Assembly: GCA_023653785.1 (NCBI GenBank)
Contig: JAMKCH010010179.1
Span: 49,200 to 113,199, forward strand
DNA length: 64,000 nt
Source of the DNA: Ophioderma brevispina
Lineage: Eukaryota > Echinodermata > Ophiuroidea > Amphilepidida > Ophiodermatidae
Direction of reading: 5' to 3'
Shown: positions 48,801-54,759 of the stretch, one piece after another
Numbering within the stretch: position 1 is the stretch's first letter
Layout of the letters: every line of letters begins with the position of its first letter
Position numbers and translations under genes: made by a program
The notes under the pieces: model-generated
Databases searched by the model: none
What the model saw: the letters and a program-made list of their open reading frames with translations, nothing else
What the model was told of the DNA's origin: nothing

Positions 48801-49253
48801 TTTAAGTTTTTTGAAAAATAAAAAGTTAAAGGCACTATCAGTAATTTGCCAAAAAGAGTCAAAATATCTGAAATTTGAAGGATAACTTTAAAATGTAGGA
48901 TAAGTCTGTAGAATTTACTAAAAAGTAAGTATTTCCACTGAAAACAATAGAAAGGAAGAAAACAATTAGTATTCAAAAGATACGAACTCCATCAATACGT
49001 GTTGTAGTACGTGTGCGTACGACCGTAATGACTAAAATATGACTGATTGTCCTTATAGGATGCAGTTGGTCGTTACTGGCTTGAGTGTAGTTATTAGGAC
49101 ACTTATGTTGGTACAGAGATGCAAAAATCTGATTTTGATGATGTTTCGGATTTCCTGATTTAGCAAATCACTGATTAGTGCCTTGTAAATCTTGTGAACA
49201 CTGAAGTGTCGAACTGTGTGTCTCATTTTTATTTCACAGGTGTAAAATCCTAA
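12646..49253 (+). CDS. Alpha-2-macroglobulin-like thioester protein gene, 3' part (overview of 14 exons)
   Basis: This gene encodes the C-terminal two thirds of an A2M-family protein, a large secreted or surface protein that traps proteases and tethers to targets through a Cys-Gln thioester. Exons seen: 12646-12874, 13510-13651, 13828-13940, 14645-14783, 15877-16053, 23460-23541, 24436-24594, 28912-~28990, 29431-~29575, 36031-~36245, 38360-38579, 40661-40790, 46047-46224, 47495-47597, and probably 49240-49253. Borders are GT/AG and the phases mostly join. The order is A2M domain, first CUB part, thioester domain, second CUB part, receptor-binding domain. [11 protein letters not shown] after GCGEQN is A2M-like rather than C3-like. 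N-terminal MG domains and the bait region are not found in the first 12.6 kb, so a long intron is inferred. The six exons from 24436 to 38579 and the one at 40661 carry single-base indels. CD109-like is an alternative subfamily. Confidence 0.9.
13510..13651 (+). CDS. A2M-like exon 2: continuation of the A2M/MG7 region
   Basis: The acceptor is tctatacctag and the donor is gtaatc. Translation starts [17 protein letters not shown] and ends SLGDVKIT plus one base. It corresponds to the beta-rich segment after the A2M domain, where family members have 'v.v.le.s..f.l'. It joins exon 1 in phase 0 and leaves in phase 1. Intact. Confidence 0.88.
13828..13940 (+). CDS. A2M-like exon 3: segment before the thioester domain
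   Basis: The acceptor is catctctag and the donor gtatga. It encodes [20 protein letters not shown] and ends [10 protein letters not shown], matching the family's '.d...r.LLVepEG' lead-in to the next exon. It joins in phase 1 and leaves in phase 0. Intact. Confidence 0.87.
13990..14320. repeat. Possible MITE ending in gtgccagtgctgctttaaa
   Basis: The right end (aaaatgtgccagtgctgctttaaa, 14296-14319) is the inverse of the left end of the element at 20696 (tttaaagtggcactggcacatt). The left border is not resolved. It contains two 'gccaatcag'-type blocks that also occur at 46350-46455. Confidence 0.4.
14645..14783 (+). CDS. A2M-like exon 4: PEGVE segment before the thioester domain
   Basis: The acceptor is attgtcttttag and the donor gtaagg. 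It encodes [20 protein letters not shown] and continues to [20 protein letters not shown]. 'LLVEPEGVE' across the previous junction and 'P...v..Sar....v.gD.mg' at the next junction are typical of A2M proteins. Intact, leaves in phase 1. Confidence 0.9.
14815..15110 (+). repeat. Degenerate tandem repeat, unit aaaataggggtctttgggtga…
   Basis: About seven imperfect units of 30-55 bases, each containing 'ggggtctttgggtga' or a close variant. It lies in the intron after exon 4. Confidence 0.75.
15877..16053 (+). CDS. A2M-like exon 5: thioester site GCGEQN
   Basis: The exon encodes the start of the alpha-helical thioester-containing domain: [20 protein letters not shown], then [19 protein letters not shown]. 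The thioester Cys codon is at 15936-15938 and the Gln codon at 15945-15947, giving an intact CGEQ. The Phe-Ala-Pro-Asn-Ile sequence after it is A2M-like. The acceptor is gctccgcag, the donor gtacgt. The following intron is 7.4 kb and full of repeats. Confidence 0.97.
16170..16290 (+). repeat. GT-rich microsatellite, gtgtgtcagtct unit
   Basis: Interrupted (tg)n with a recurring gtgtgtcagtctgtg unit. It directly precedes an AGGTCA-rich repeat copy, as also happens at 25700. Confidence 0.8.
16309..16890 (+). repeat. AGGTCA-rich intronic repeat family, copy 1
   Basis: The 5' end is ttgtgtcgcctgccttaagg followed by caggaagacacataggg (palindrome cctgccttaaggcagg). Then come cactttgtccactgttg, gtctgttgttgatg units, and two to three subunits built on gaggtcaaaggtcacatacc + aaggtcaaaggtcatgtgagg + tcaagttgtaagat. 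The 3' end is caagcggtccgaggactgatgtattttt. Four copies occur in the window. Confidence 0.9.
18190..18217 (+). repeat. Poly-A tract (A28)
   Basis: A pure A run after cctccca. It may be the tail of a retroposed sequence, but the body upstream is not recognised. Confidence 0.85.
19930..20400 (+). repeat. Degenerate tandem repeat, unit aattaaagggtcattccatcattta…
   Basis: About a dozen imperfect units of 25-35 bases carry aattaa(a/c)gggtc. It contains a long G run then T run at 20024-20049. Confidence 0.8.
20696..21445. mobile_element. Possible MITE with ggcactggcacatt inverted ends
   Basis: tttaaagtggcactggcaca at the left (20698-20717) pairs with tgtgccagtg at 21436-21446. Similar end motifs occur at 14300, 20512, 21640 and 40448, so this is a family, but borders are uncertain. 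Confidence 0.4.
23460..23541 (+). CDS. A2M-like exon 6: thioester domain, GYQREL segment
   Basis: The acceptor is ctttctctctag. It encodes [20 protein letters not shown] and ends SDGEGSTW, with the Trp codon split by the intron (tg|g). The family equivalent is 'GYQrqL.Y...dGSySaFG..d..gstWLTAFV'. It joins exon 5 in phase 1. Intact. Confidence 0.93.
24043..24295 (-). mobile_element. tRNA-derived SINE
   Basis: Read on the minus strand, 'gatagctcaatcagttaagcg' near 24283-24263 matches a pol III A box and 'gcgttcgagccctg' near 24222-24209 matches a B box. Together they form a tRNA-like head of about 75 bases. A tail of about 165 bases runs to about 24045. It lies in the intron between A2M-like exons 6 and 7. 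Confidence 0.72.
24436..24594 (+). CDS. A2M-like exon 7: LTAFVLKSY segment, frameshifted
   Basis: After a cttttactttaag acceptor the exon reads [20 protein letters not shown] and on to RNGFLNN. The frame then breaks near 24536-24545 (about one base missing). In the shifted frame it continues [18 protein letters not shown] up to a gtacag donor. The 'GCFr..G.l' stretch is family-typical, so only the frame is damaged. At the position of the catalytic His of C3/C4-type proteins (I-H-Q-E-M) this protein has Gln (L-Q-Q-S-M), as expected for A2M-type rather than His-catalysed thioester chemistry. Confidence 0.85.
25650..25925 (+). repeat. Related repeat with tgtatg microsatellite and AGGTCA motifs
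   Basis: It starts tccctggcttgaaaagcaga, passes through a (tatg)n tract (25707-25741), then gttccagtttggttaggtt, and ends with gatgtcaaaggtcatggacc + aaggtcaaatgtcatctgagg. It abuts copy 2 of the AGGTCA family. Confidence 0.65.
25950..26698 (+). repeat. AGGTCA-rich intronic repeat family, copy 2
   Basis: The same head (gtgtcgcctgccttaagcagg + aagacacagggatcac) and end (acaagcggtccgatgaccga) as copy 1. It has three nearly identical subunits of about 125 bases starting gttgatgaggtcaaaggtca near 26131, 26284 and 26438. Confidence 0.9.
26700..27540. other. Intronic, nothing recognised
   Basis: AT-rich sequence between two repeats, with no exon-like segment seen. Confidence 0.35.
27550..28626. 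mobile_element. Tc1/mariner-type MITE with long inverted repeats
   Basis: The left end taccgtgggtcccaaaaaaa followed by aaaacgcaacc pairs with the right end gtgcgttttttttttggaacacgta. Flanking TA dinucleotides fit a TA target. The inversion extends inward: 'ggggactgttagctaatatcctgaaaag' (about 27640) is opposed by 'acttttcagagatattagttacagttcc' (about 28502). The internal part is AT-rich and noncoding. A short derivative is at 36590-36895. Confidence 0.75.
28912..28990 (+). CDS. A2M-like exon 8: [14 protein letters not shown] segment, with indels
   Basis: This short exon follows the acceptor gatcttgtag. In two different frames it reads NEVTLA and then [15 protein letters not shown], matching the 'GGv.DEVtLtayvliaLLE' helix pair expected between exons 7 and 9. 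At least two single-base indels are needed. The 3' border near 28990 (gaat|gtagac) is uncertain. No other sequence between 24.6 and 29.4 kb fits this slot. Confidence 0.62.
29431..29575 (+). CDS. A2M-like exon 9: [17 protein letters not shown] segment, with indels
   Basis: The acceptor is gttcatgtacag. The clear part reads [19 protein letters not shown], then [11 protein letters not shown], the thioester-domain helix that in relatives reads 'dpYalAivtYAL.la.....a...l..L'. The upstream third has a 1-base break near 29490 and probably another near 29475. The exact 3' end is not resolved: a stop follows at about 29595 and no strong donor is visible. Confidence 0.78.
29686..29829. mobile_element. 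Palindromic element with ctgacacactt arms
   Basis: Left 'acgtactgacccatctgacacactttttt' pairs with right 'aaataaagtgtgtcagatcggtccggttcagtaacg'. Inside, 'ctgacacactatgaattccg' pairs with 'cgaattcctaagtgtgccag'. The hairpin is about 140 bases with a ggtttattcc-containing loop. Confidence 0.75.
29930..30260. repeat. Dispersed repeat fragment with (catacatacata) and 'gcgcattac' blocks
   Basis: A (catacata)n run at 29944-29961 precedes 'ttggcgccttatcatgattt' + caaagcgcattac and, later, 'catattccacatacgggggcc'. These blocks resemble a widespread LINE/SINE-derived repeat of aquatic animals. The family is not certain. Confidence 0.35.
30525..30665 (+). repeat. Repeat block 'gctaggcccaccgctgacaac', copy 1 (possibly a LINE 3' end)
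   Basis: Shared almost base for base with 42329-42462: aaagctaggcccaccgctga + caactgtggattg + cgtcaggaaggg(g)atccggtca + ctccaatacatcctcacacagcagta + ggtgtatctggccaccc. It has the look of an RTE-type LINE 3' end but this is not proven. Confidence 0.6.
30696..31047. mobile_element. TTAA-type MITE, copy 1
   Basis: The left end ttttaaggcactacagtgatt and the right end cactgatagtgtctttaa are inverted, with TTAA at the borders. Internal blocks 'aatcagattttgcatgtctg' and 'ggagttcgtatctttgacca' are shared with 41258-41612 and, inverted, with 48830-49196. Confidence 0.82.
31138..35520 (-). pseudogene. Decayed Ty3/Gypsy-like LTR retrotransposon (gag-pol remnants)
   Basis: On the minus strand fragments of gag, then pol, follow in the usual order. 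Gag-like pieces lie at 35161-35518 ([32 protein letters not shown]). A degraded nucleocapsid-like piece is at 34815-35000. A reverse-transcriptase piece is at about 33430-33530 ([20 protein letters not shown]). An RNase H piece is at 32446-32655 ([14 protein letters not shown]). An integrase-end piece is at 31138-31422 ([20 protein letters not shown]). Many frame changes and stops separate them, so nothing longer than about 130 residues is open. LTRs and a primer-binding site were not found. It lies in the A2M-like intron between exons 9 and 10, opposite to the host gene. Confidence 0.72.
35750..35967. mobile_element. MITE with ggcagtggcagtgcca inverted ends
   Basis: The left end ggcagtggcagtgccatttt (35754-35773) pairs with the right end tctggcactgccactg (35950-35965). 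The interior is AT-rich. It ends about 65 bases before A2M-like exon 10. Confidence 0.75.
36031..36245 (+). CDS. A2M-like exon 10: VEMT segment, with indels
   Basis: The acceptor is tttcatggcatag. It reads [20 protein letters not shown], then [16 protein letters not shown]. 'VEMT.y.LL.y' is a hallmark of the end of the A2M thioester domain. A stop (36195-36197) and a shift follow, after which another frame reads [14 protein letters not shown], the family's 'R.N..GGf.sT' end of the domain. The damage fits three single-base indels within about 15 bases. The probable donor is gtaggt at 36246. A 0.2 kb MITE ends 65 bases upstream. Confidence 0.85.
36590..36895. mobile_element. Deleted derivative of the mariner-type MITE at 27550
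   Basis: It shares 'atattgactctacctttatg', 'gctaacagtcccaatcttacc' + ttacaacaaagagaagtag, and the terminal 'gtgttgcgtttttttttttgaca'. The outer left terminus is missing; an internal palindrome (aacccattttacaaaaaatgggtt) is present at 36637. Confidence 0.65.
36900..38340. other. Intron between exons 10 and 11; AT-rich
   Basis: One palindromic stretch is visible around 37690-37850, where 'ggatggc…gataacagaaaatatcgcc' faces 'ggcgatatttttctgttatc…gccatcca'. Otherwise nothing recognised. Confidence 0.45.
38360..38579 (+). CDS. A2M-like exon 11: [11 protein letters not shown] to DGCALIQ, several indels
   Basis: The acceptor is cactttccacag and the donor gtaaaa. It begins [11 protein letters not shown] (family 'qDTVvaLqALaey') and then hits a stop at 38393-38395, where one missing base in the Tyr codon would explain the break. 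In another frame it reads [20 protein letters not shown] and [10 protein letters not shown], then, after more shifts, [13 protein letters not shown]. About four frame changes occur in 220 bases, yet CUB-domain residues typical of the family are retained. Confidence 0.82.
38957..39175 (+). mobile_element. tRNA-derived SINE split by a hAT-like MITE
   Basis: 'gatagctcagttggcaagag' (from 38957) is an A box and 'ggtcgccggttcacatccgg' (from 39145) a B box, but they are about 185 bases apart instead of about 35-40. The excess lies between 38977 and 39113 and has inverted ends (caggcgcgggatccagg / cctggatccgcccctg) like hAT MITEs. The bases 'aagag' occur on both sides. Confidence 0.7.
39458..39805. 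mobile_element. aaaggtgc-ended element, copy 1
   Basis: This stretch of about 345 bases is the reverse complement of 46769-47108. Landmarks are 'caagtaccatgggaaacaaa', 'aatttcaggacgacaatgag', 'tactacttccggtttaatca' and 'gggtcccaaagacgatcgg'. The ends are short inverted repeats aaaggtgc / gcacctt. Confidence 0.82.
40661..40790 (+). CDS. A2M-like exon 12: [15 protein letters not shown] segment, with indels
   Basis: The acceptor is ttctgtaatcctgtag and the donor gtaggt. It starts AQLMVK in phase 0 after exon 11, shifts by one base, and continues [20 protein letters not shown], then [12 protein letters not shown] run of nine A at 40769-40777 is one base too long for the frame: with eight the exon would end ITIG and splice cleanly (gg|g) into exon 13. 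It bridges the second CUB part and the receptor-binding domain. Confidence 0.8.
41258..41612. mobile_element. TTAA-type MITE, copy 2
   Basis: gttaaagacactatcagtga at the left and accgatagtatctttaaag at the right. Interior blocks match copy 1. It contains T13 at about 41559-41571. Confidence 0.8.
41870..42290 (+). repeat. Degenerate tandem repeat, unit cgacccattttcatagta…
   Basis: About eleven imperfect units of 35-40 bases, each with (c/t)gacccat(t/a) followed by a tatagt/catagt block. Confidence 0.82.
42329..42462 (+). repeat. Repeat block 'gctaggcccaccgctgaaaac', copy 2
   Basis: A near copy of 30525-30665, again immediately next to a TTAA-type MITE (here only an inverted partial copy, 42463-42623). 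Confidence 0.65.
42463..42623 (-). mobile_element. TTAA-type MITE, partial copy 3
   Basis: The right part of the family in inverse orientation: 'tttgtccttattaggttttt', 'aggatacctgtacttgttac', and the end gctgatagtgcctttaa. The other terminus is absent. Confidence 0.7.
43015..43510 (+). mobile_element. TIR-bounded element carrying a tRNA-like SINE
   Basis: The termini are inverted: left cttcttagcatgtccacaag (43021-43040) then tcattgg, right ccaatgacttgtggatatga + taagaaga. An 11-base duplication aacggttatat flanks it (43004-43014 and 43511-43521). Homologous repeat copies show the uninterrupted site. Inside, 'gtggcctagcggttagggtg' (from 43058) and 'gggttcgaatcccgg' (from 43110) are pol III A and B boxes. 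The block 'cgtccttcggaggggacgtt' (43260-43279) with its hairpin resembles a conserved SINE core. Confidence 0.85.
43050..43135 (+). tRNA. tRNA-like sequence (SINE head, not a functional tRNA)
   Basis: The A and B boxes and the T stem-loop (cccgggttcgaatcccgg) are intact. The D-to-T spacing is over-long and the acceptor stem pairs poorly (gagagcg against tggggtc), so this is a pol III promoter relic inside the mobile element. Confidence 0.7.
43674..44978 (+). repeat. 652-base tandem duplication
   Basis: 43674-44325 and 44326-44978 are almost identical. Both start gcataatgaaaaactgcatt and end tatatcctttcagtttatac. The differences are a few substitutions and small indels, for example 'tttttttcagg' against 'ttttttcagg' and an extra 'ataata' near 44716. 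Confidence 0.92.
43820..45311. mobile_element. Foldback element containing the tandem duplication
   Basis: The left arm about 43820-43950 (ggaaataaataagccataac …) is the reverse complement of about 45180-45311 (… gctatggcttatttatttcc). The inner part carries the 652-base duplication, so the left arm is present twice (again from 44473). Confidence 0.8.
45470..46005 (+). repeat. AGGTCA-rich intronic repeat family, copy 4
   Basis: The head is tgttgcaagccttaaggcag + gaagacacatagg, the end cacaagcggtccgaggaccg + atgtattttt. It stops about 40 bases before A2M-like exon 13. Confidence 0.88.
46047..46224 (+). CDS. A2M-like exon 13: receptor-binding domain, first half
   Basis: The acceptor is taatttgaatag and the donor gtaagt. 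It encodes [20 protein letters not shown], then [12 protein letters not shown] and [11 protein letters not shown]. 'G.r..s.MaivevkmvSGf..d...l' and 'v.lYfDkv' define the A2M receptor-binding (macroglobulin) domain. Intact. It lies immediately downstream of an AGGTCA-rich repeat copy. Confidence 0.92.
46300..46470. repeat. ccaatcag-containing repeat, also at 14080-14225
   Basis: 'gagccaatcagcaacatggtaag' matches 'tagccaatcagagacatggtaag' at 14110, and 'ttagccaatcaggaatgct' follows. Borders unknown. Confidence 0.45.
46769..47108. mobile_element. aaaggtgc-ended element, copy 2 (inverted)
   Basis: The reverse complement of 39458-39805 along its length, with the same end motif aaaggtgc … gcaccttt. 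It lies between A2M-like exons 13 and 14. Confidence 0.82.
47495..47597 (+). CDS. A2M-like exon 14: receptor-binding domain, end
   Basis: The acceptor is attttttttcag and the donor gtgagt. It encodes [20 protein letters not shown], then [15 protein letters not shown]. 'kPa.ikVYDYYep' is the conserved C-terminal strand of the A2M receptor-binding domain. Intact, leaves in phase 1. A CCCCGCC-headed repeat begins 27 bases downstream. Confidence 0.93.
47624..48070 (+). repeat. CCCCGCC-hairpin-headed repeat, copy 2
   Basis: Starts ttgtccccgccgaacaagtt, then ggactatgaaatg and (cgtc)n. The body matches 9678-10215 (ttatctggagttccataagg, cgacctgattagattgtggt, ctaattaagtatctaatttg). Confidence 0.8.
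48095..48300 (+). repeat. G-rich low-complexity tract
   Basis: A run of ggtg/gggtgttggaggggg variants, strongly G/T-skewed. The proline-rich ORFs on the minus strand here are by-products of the composition. Confidence 0.8.
48830..49196 (-). mobile_element. TTAA-type MITE, copy 4 (inverted)
   Basis: gttaaaggcactatcagtaa at the left and cactgattagtgccttgtaa at the right. The interior is the inverse of copies 1 and 2. It ends about 45 bases before the putative last A2M-like exon. Confidence 0.8.
49240..49253 (+). CDS. Probable terminal coding exon of the A2M-like gene (…PGVKS stop)
   Basis: A good acceptor (tttttatttcacag) precedes gtgtaaaatcctaa. In the phase left by exon 14 this gives Val-Lys-Ser and a stop at 49251-49253. 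The position, phase and immediate stop fit a short last exon plus 3' UTR. No clear AATAAA was found in the next several hundred bases. The alternative is a missed C-terminal exon elsewhere. Confidence 0.35.
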
Positions 49254-52200
49254 AGAAATACAACACATGCCACCTAAGGAGACACGGATCACGTACCACC
49301 GACGCCAAAACAACAGTAGAATGCTGAAGCTGGCAATTTTTAAGTTATGCTCCATGAAGCAATAAGTGGCACAATTTTGAAAAAAAAAGGAATTAAAGGG
49401 TCTTTTCTTGGCTTTAGTTTTTGGATGAGAGCTGAGAGCAATAACACCATGAAACCATGAGGCCATGAGATAGGAATATAAACTATGAACAGGGGAATTG
49501 TATTCTTTAGGGAGGACCCCCTTCCCCAGGGTAGTGTAATGATCAATCCTCTCTTATGAAAAAGGAACAACACGCATATGTTCTGGGACAAGTTTAAGCC
49601 AGAACAACGAAGTACTGAAGGATTGTACTAAGTCGGTGGAGCTTCTTCATGGGTTCTTTGTATTGGGGCAAGTGAGATATTCATACATAATTGTTTTTCC
49701 AGTTTTGGTAAACAAAACAAAAAAAAAGATCCTTGTGAGGCCCTGTGAATTTTTGAGTGTTATGTTAAAAGCATGTGCCTTAGTCACAAGGTAAAACCGT
49801 GATGTGAAAAACAGGGTGGTAACTAGATCAATTGTAAAAAAAAACGCATCGCTTGTAACAAGCGCTCTGCAAATTAGAAACCCAGACAGCTATGTTACAG
49901 GGGGGGGGTGTAGATGTATAATTTCCATAGATATCAATTGTGCAGTGGTTAACAAGGGGTTGTGTGAGCAATCCCCAATGCACCAGTTGGGAAAATTTCA
50001 CTTTAATGGTATGTGATCCCATAAATATTCCTATTCTTTTATACTCAGTTTAACCTGCAAGGTGATCAGTACTAGGAAATTTTGTCGTGATATGAAATTA
50101 ATGTGCTTCTGTCTTCAAAACGGGGTTACCACTAATTTTGAAACAAGGGGGTCAAGTGACCCCCCTTAACAACTGGAATTGCAAATTTGAGGGCCACAAT
50201 ACAAATTCTGGGGTCCACATTTTTTATTTTCAAAATTGCAAGGGCTCTTGTCATAGTTCAAATACACTAACAATGCAATAATATAGCAGTCCAATGTAGC
50301 TGCCATGGGCCGACCTCACAGGAAGCTGAGCTTGCCGAAGTTGGATGTGTAGTCTAAACTTACTTATTATTCCTTCCATGTTTGCAATCATCTTAAAGAT
50401 ATTTTTTGAAAAACGTTTAATTATATATACTAGTATCATAACTAAATTAAATACGCTTCACCTCATTCAGTCAACCTATCGTGATTTGATTCAGTGCTAA
50501 AAAGTATGGCCGAATGACCGCTAGTTGTACCGGGTTTCACATAGTGCTGTGATTTTGTACAAGTAAATCCGATGCACGATTAGAACATGCGTTTGATCAA
50601 CCGACTGATTATCGAATTTACTGACACGATGCTCGAAATATCTGACGTTATTGTGCATTGCAGAAAAAAATATTACCTTTTTGGAGGAAAAAATATAAAA
50701 ACAGTGATTCAATCAAGTCCAGAACATCAACGTAGAACCAACATTTAAAGCTGCACAAAAAGTCGCACATAACATTTGGACTGAGTTAAGGCACAATACA
50801 CCTCTCTCTTCAGATTGAACTTCACATAATAAAAAGCTTGACAACTCACTTGATCAGGCAATGAAATTGCACATCTTCCTGCTTGATGATTTTTAATTTA
50901 TCAGTCACCAATCAGTAAATATATCATTGAAATCAATCTTGGCAGCAGAATTTCGAATTCTTAACGTTTTTACTATTTAGCATATAAATGATAAACATGA
51001 TATAGACAATTTTGGAGTCCAGGTCCACTAACGTGAACCAATTGCAATTTAGACTAGCGTAAGCTGTAACCTGCAGCTGTAAAAATGTCGGCTTTGAGTA
51101 GATCGCCTTCACACATCGCTACGAAACACGGTTTTTGTTTTGAAAAATTATCTGAATCGTCTACTGATAAACAGGAAAACACATTCGCTACTAAAAATCT
51201 AACGAGTTTTGCATTTTGGAAAGGTGAAAAGAAATTATTAGGAAAGTTGCACGAAAATAATCACAGCGTCATTTCAGTGTATTAGAAAATTTTTCCATAG
51301 GGTTGTACAGATGCGCAGTAGACGAGTTCTCGGTTACGACCGCCATTTTCTGTGCATTCTGCGCACGAAAATGTGTTTCAGACTGAGGTCATTACATTTG
51401 CCGATTGGTTAAACTGTAATTTATGGAAATTTATATACGATGATTTTTACACTCGCGCTATAGCGCCAGTGTATAGTCATGATGGATGAGTCTCGATTTC
51501 GTACGTGACGACTATCAGGGGCTTCATTTTTGATCGTACGGCGATGAAATTTTGGTAGTGAGTAGGGATGGATATGGGACAAGTCTCCATAGAGCAATTT
51601 CTCGAAATCGGGGTGTGTTTTGGCTGCTCGGAGCGGTTTTCGGGCTGTGGATCTTTTAGAATTGGAGGGAAATTGGTAATATGCCGTCAAGTTACGACTA
51701 TGCGCCGTGCATTTAGATTATGCCCTGCCAAGGTCTGGCATTTGGCAAAGAATTCTCGTGTTCTCTGGTTCTATTAGTTCCGATCGAGTCAAGCTCCTTT
51801 TAGTGGGTATGCCTATCATATGAATGGTGTTTGTAAGCTCCGTGTATTCAAGGGTATCACCGAAAATAGTAGATCTTCCCTGCAATATTACGGCGGTCCA
51901 GTATTTCCCACGGTGTAGTCTGTGTCACAGACTGCGAAAGGTACTGCAATATGATGGGCTCTGGCGAGCATCAAACATTTTCCCATGGTGCTACGGCACT
52001 AGGCTAGCTAATTTAATATGCACGATCTTACTTTCCGCACCGCCGTAGTCATGACCAATCGATTTGTCGATTACAACCACGTGATCTCGTTGATTGCGCC
52101 CTTGGCCCCGCTTCCACCAATGGAGAGTCGATTACAACATTACGTGACCTTGTTGATAAAAAATATGTTGCCCTTGGCCGGCCTGAGTCCTTTACAGCTG

Positions 52201-53000
52201 TCGTATGTACGGTTTGGCGGTGGTGAAACGTTCAAGTTTCAACCAATTTTAAGTCGGACATACTAGCAAGTATTGGATCGCTCACCGGAGTTTACGTAGC
52301 TGGAATTAGATATCTTTTTCGAAACAACATATGGACAATTTTGATTAGGACGAAAACAATGATTCTTAGCACAAGGTTTGGTGGATTCACATGCAAATAG
52401 TCTGTTATGCACGGAGGGTTGTCATCAGAACACAGTCAACATTACACGAGTGCATATATCATTTTTCACTTAGATTTTTTTTACTATAGCCTATCGCTAT
52501 AGGCCGCCCTGTTCGACTATAAGGCTGCACAAAAATATAATTGTTTCCGGTTGCCCGACCGACCCGTTGGCGAACCCCCGACTCTTTAAATTTTGTCAAT
52601 GTTTTTCATGATGACAACATAATATAAAACCAATATGTTATTTATCATTTTAGAGCACAATTTTAAACATTTTGTTTTCAGAATCGTCCATCCTGTATCT
52701 TTGTACATGGTTAAAATAGCCATTAAAACAGTGTATTGGCTATGTCATAGCTGGCAAAGTAATAGCGCTAATTATTTTAATTGGACAGTTGGCTGAGGGA
52801 GGCTAATGATTGTTTGAAATAGTTTAGGGATGTTTCATTTCTTGGAGGGGGAGGTTTCATGAGTTTTGGTCTGTCTTGTCTTAGTAGTTCCTGGTGCTAA
52901 TTGATTATGACCGGTGTCAGGTGGAGAATAAGGTGGTGTATAGTGTCAGGAATTAGATGTTGGGTGGCAGGTAGATAAGGTGTCTGGGGTTTAGTGTCAG
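49254..53000. other. No gene or repeat family recognised
   Basis: Possible 3' UTR of the A2M-like gene at the start, then AT-rich intergenic DNA. ORFs such as 51085-51285 and 52018-52266 have no splice or family support. Confidence 0.4.
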
Positions 53001-54110
53001 GTTAAGTGTCAGACATTGGTACCAGGTTTTGGGGTCAGTTGAAGGGTGTAAGTTGCCAGGTGTTGAGTGTTAAGTGTCAGATCTTGGATGTCGGTGACAG
53101 ATTTGGGTGTGGATGTCAGGTGTCAGATGCTGTGTAGGTGTTGGATGTCATGTTGGGTGTCATGTTGGGTGTCAGTTGGTTGTCCAAATGTTGGGTGTCG
53201 GTTGTCAAATGTTGGGTGTCAGTTGGTGGTCAAATGTTGGGTGTCAAGGTGTCGGCTGGAGATTGGTGTCAGGTGTCATTATGCATCAGGTTTGAGGGTC
53301 AGGTGTGATGTCAAAAATGTGGGTGTGATGTTGAGTGAAGGTCAGGTTGGGGTCAGGTGATGGGTGTCATGTTGAGTGTCAGGTTAATGGGTGTTATGTG
53401 ATGGGTGTCTGTGGGTGTCAGGTGAGGTGCACGGGGACAAGTGTCATGTTGACGGGTACCAGGTGGGATGGTCATGTGATGGTGTCATGTTTGGTGTTTG
53501 GTGACAGGTCGTGTGGTGTTAGGTGTCAGGTGAGGGGTGCGGTTGAGTGACTCATGTGGGTGTAAGGTGACGGTGTAGTGTTGGGTGTAAAGTTACAGGT
53601 GTCAGGTGGGGGTGTCATGTTGGGGTAAGGTGATGGTTGTCATGTTGGGTGTCAGGTGATGGTTGTCAGGTGTTGTGTGTTAGATGATGGGTTCATGTGC
53701 TGGGTCAGGTTGTTATGTTGGGTGTCAGGTGAGGGTGTATGTGACGGGTGTCATGTTGGGGTCAGGGTGACGGGTGTCATGTGAGTTGCCAGGTGGACAG
53801 TTCATGTTGGGTGTAAGTCACCGGTGAGGGTTTCATGTTGGGGGTCAGGTGACCGCGTGTCAGGTTGGGGGTTCATGCGGATGGTGTCAGGGTGGGTGTC
53901 AGGTGATGGGTGTCATGTTGGGTGTCAGGAGACTGGTGTCCTGTTGAGTGTTCAGTTGTTATGTTGGGTGTCAGGTGATTAGTGTCATGTTGCGTGTTCA
54001 TGTGGGTGTCGGGTTGGGTTTTAGAAGATTCAGATGTTGGGTGTTAGGTTCAGGTGTTTAAGTTTCTGGAGCCAGTTGTCTGGTGCAGGACTACATGCTG
54101 GGGTGTCCTG
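52970..54110 (+). repeat. GT-rich minisatellite, ggtgtcaggtgatgggtgtcatgttg units
   Basis: About 1.1 kb of degenerate 20-28 base units built from 'gggtgtca(g/t)gttg' and 'gtcaggtga(t/c)ggg'. Units vary in length by small indels. The strand bias is strong (few C or A). Confidence 0.9.
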
Positions 54111-54561
54111 TGTCAGGTATCCGGTTTGCCTAGTTTACGGCTGTACATATTTACATTCTTTAAAATTAATGTTACGTAATAAAGACAAAGATCTGGAAAA
54201 CAAAATAATGATAAAAAATTGGATTTTTTTTTTTGCATACTCCAACGTCATTGGCCTCCCTATGAGTTTTTAAAAACAAAGTGCGAGTAGCGCAGTGACG
54301 GCACAATTTTTTTAACACTTACAGTGCTCAAGTGATCGAGATCTCGATCAAAACATGTGCGGTATTTAAAATGCTGCCTTTTGTACATAGGAGGTGTAAA
54401 AACTCATAGCTCGACCAATTGGAGAATTGTGCTGACAAATCCATCCAATTTTATTTACCAAATTTGATGACCTGCGGCCGATAAAAAACATAAACAACGT
54501 CAATCCTTCCAGTTTCTCAAGTGAGAGGTCCGCAACCGTGGCCTAGTTTTGATCTCACAAC

Positions 54562-54755
54562 TGAATGATTAATTTGGCTTTACTGTATTTTGTGAAACGA
54601 AATGAAAACAAAATGCCCATTGGATATATGCTTTATTCCGTTCTGCATGCATAACGTTGGCATAACGGAATAAGTGTGTTAACTCTATGGGTTTTGTTGG
54701 TCGTTTTGTTTTTGTTTCGCAAAATACAGTATTAAGCCTGATTAATTAGGATCGC
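54562..54755. mobile_element. Palindromic MITE with tgattaatttggcttta arms
   Basis: Left 'actgtattttgtgaaacgaaat' pairs with right 'gttttgtttttgtttcgcaaaatacagt'. The loop carries ctttattccgtt … aacggaataag, the same hairpin motif as the repeats at 9139 and 9377. Confidence 0.75.
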
Positions 54756-54759
54756 CCAG

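Noticed and set aside
51085..51285. 66-codon ORF starting MSALSRSPSHIATKHGFCFE
   Set aside because: Looks protein-like but has no homology I know, no donor or acceptor in the right place and no conserved motif.
53067..53550. Cys/Val/Gly-rich ORFs in the minisatellite
   Set aside because: Open frames follow from the ggtgtcaggtg unit; frames change whenever a unit loses a base.
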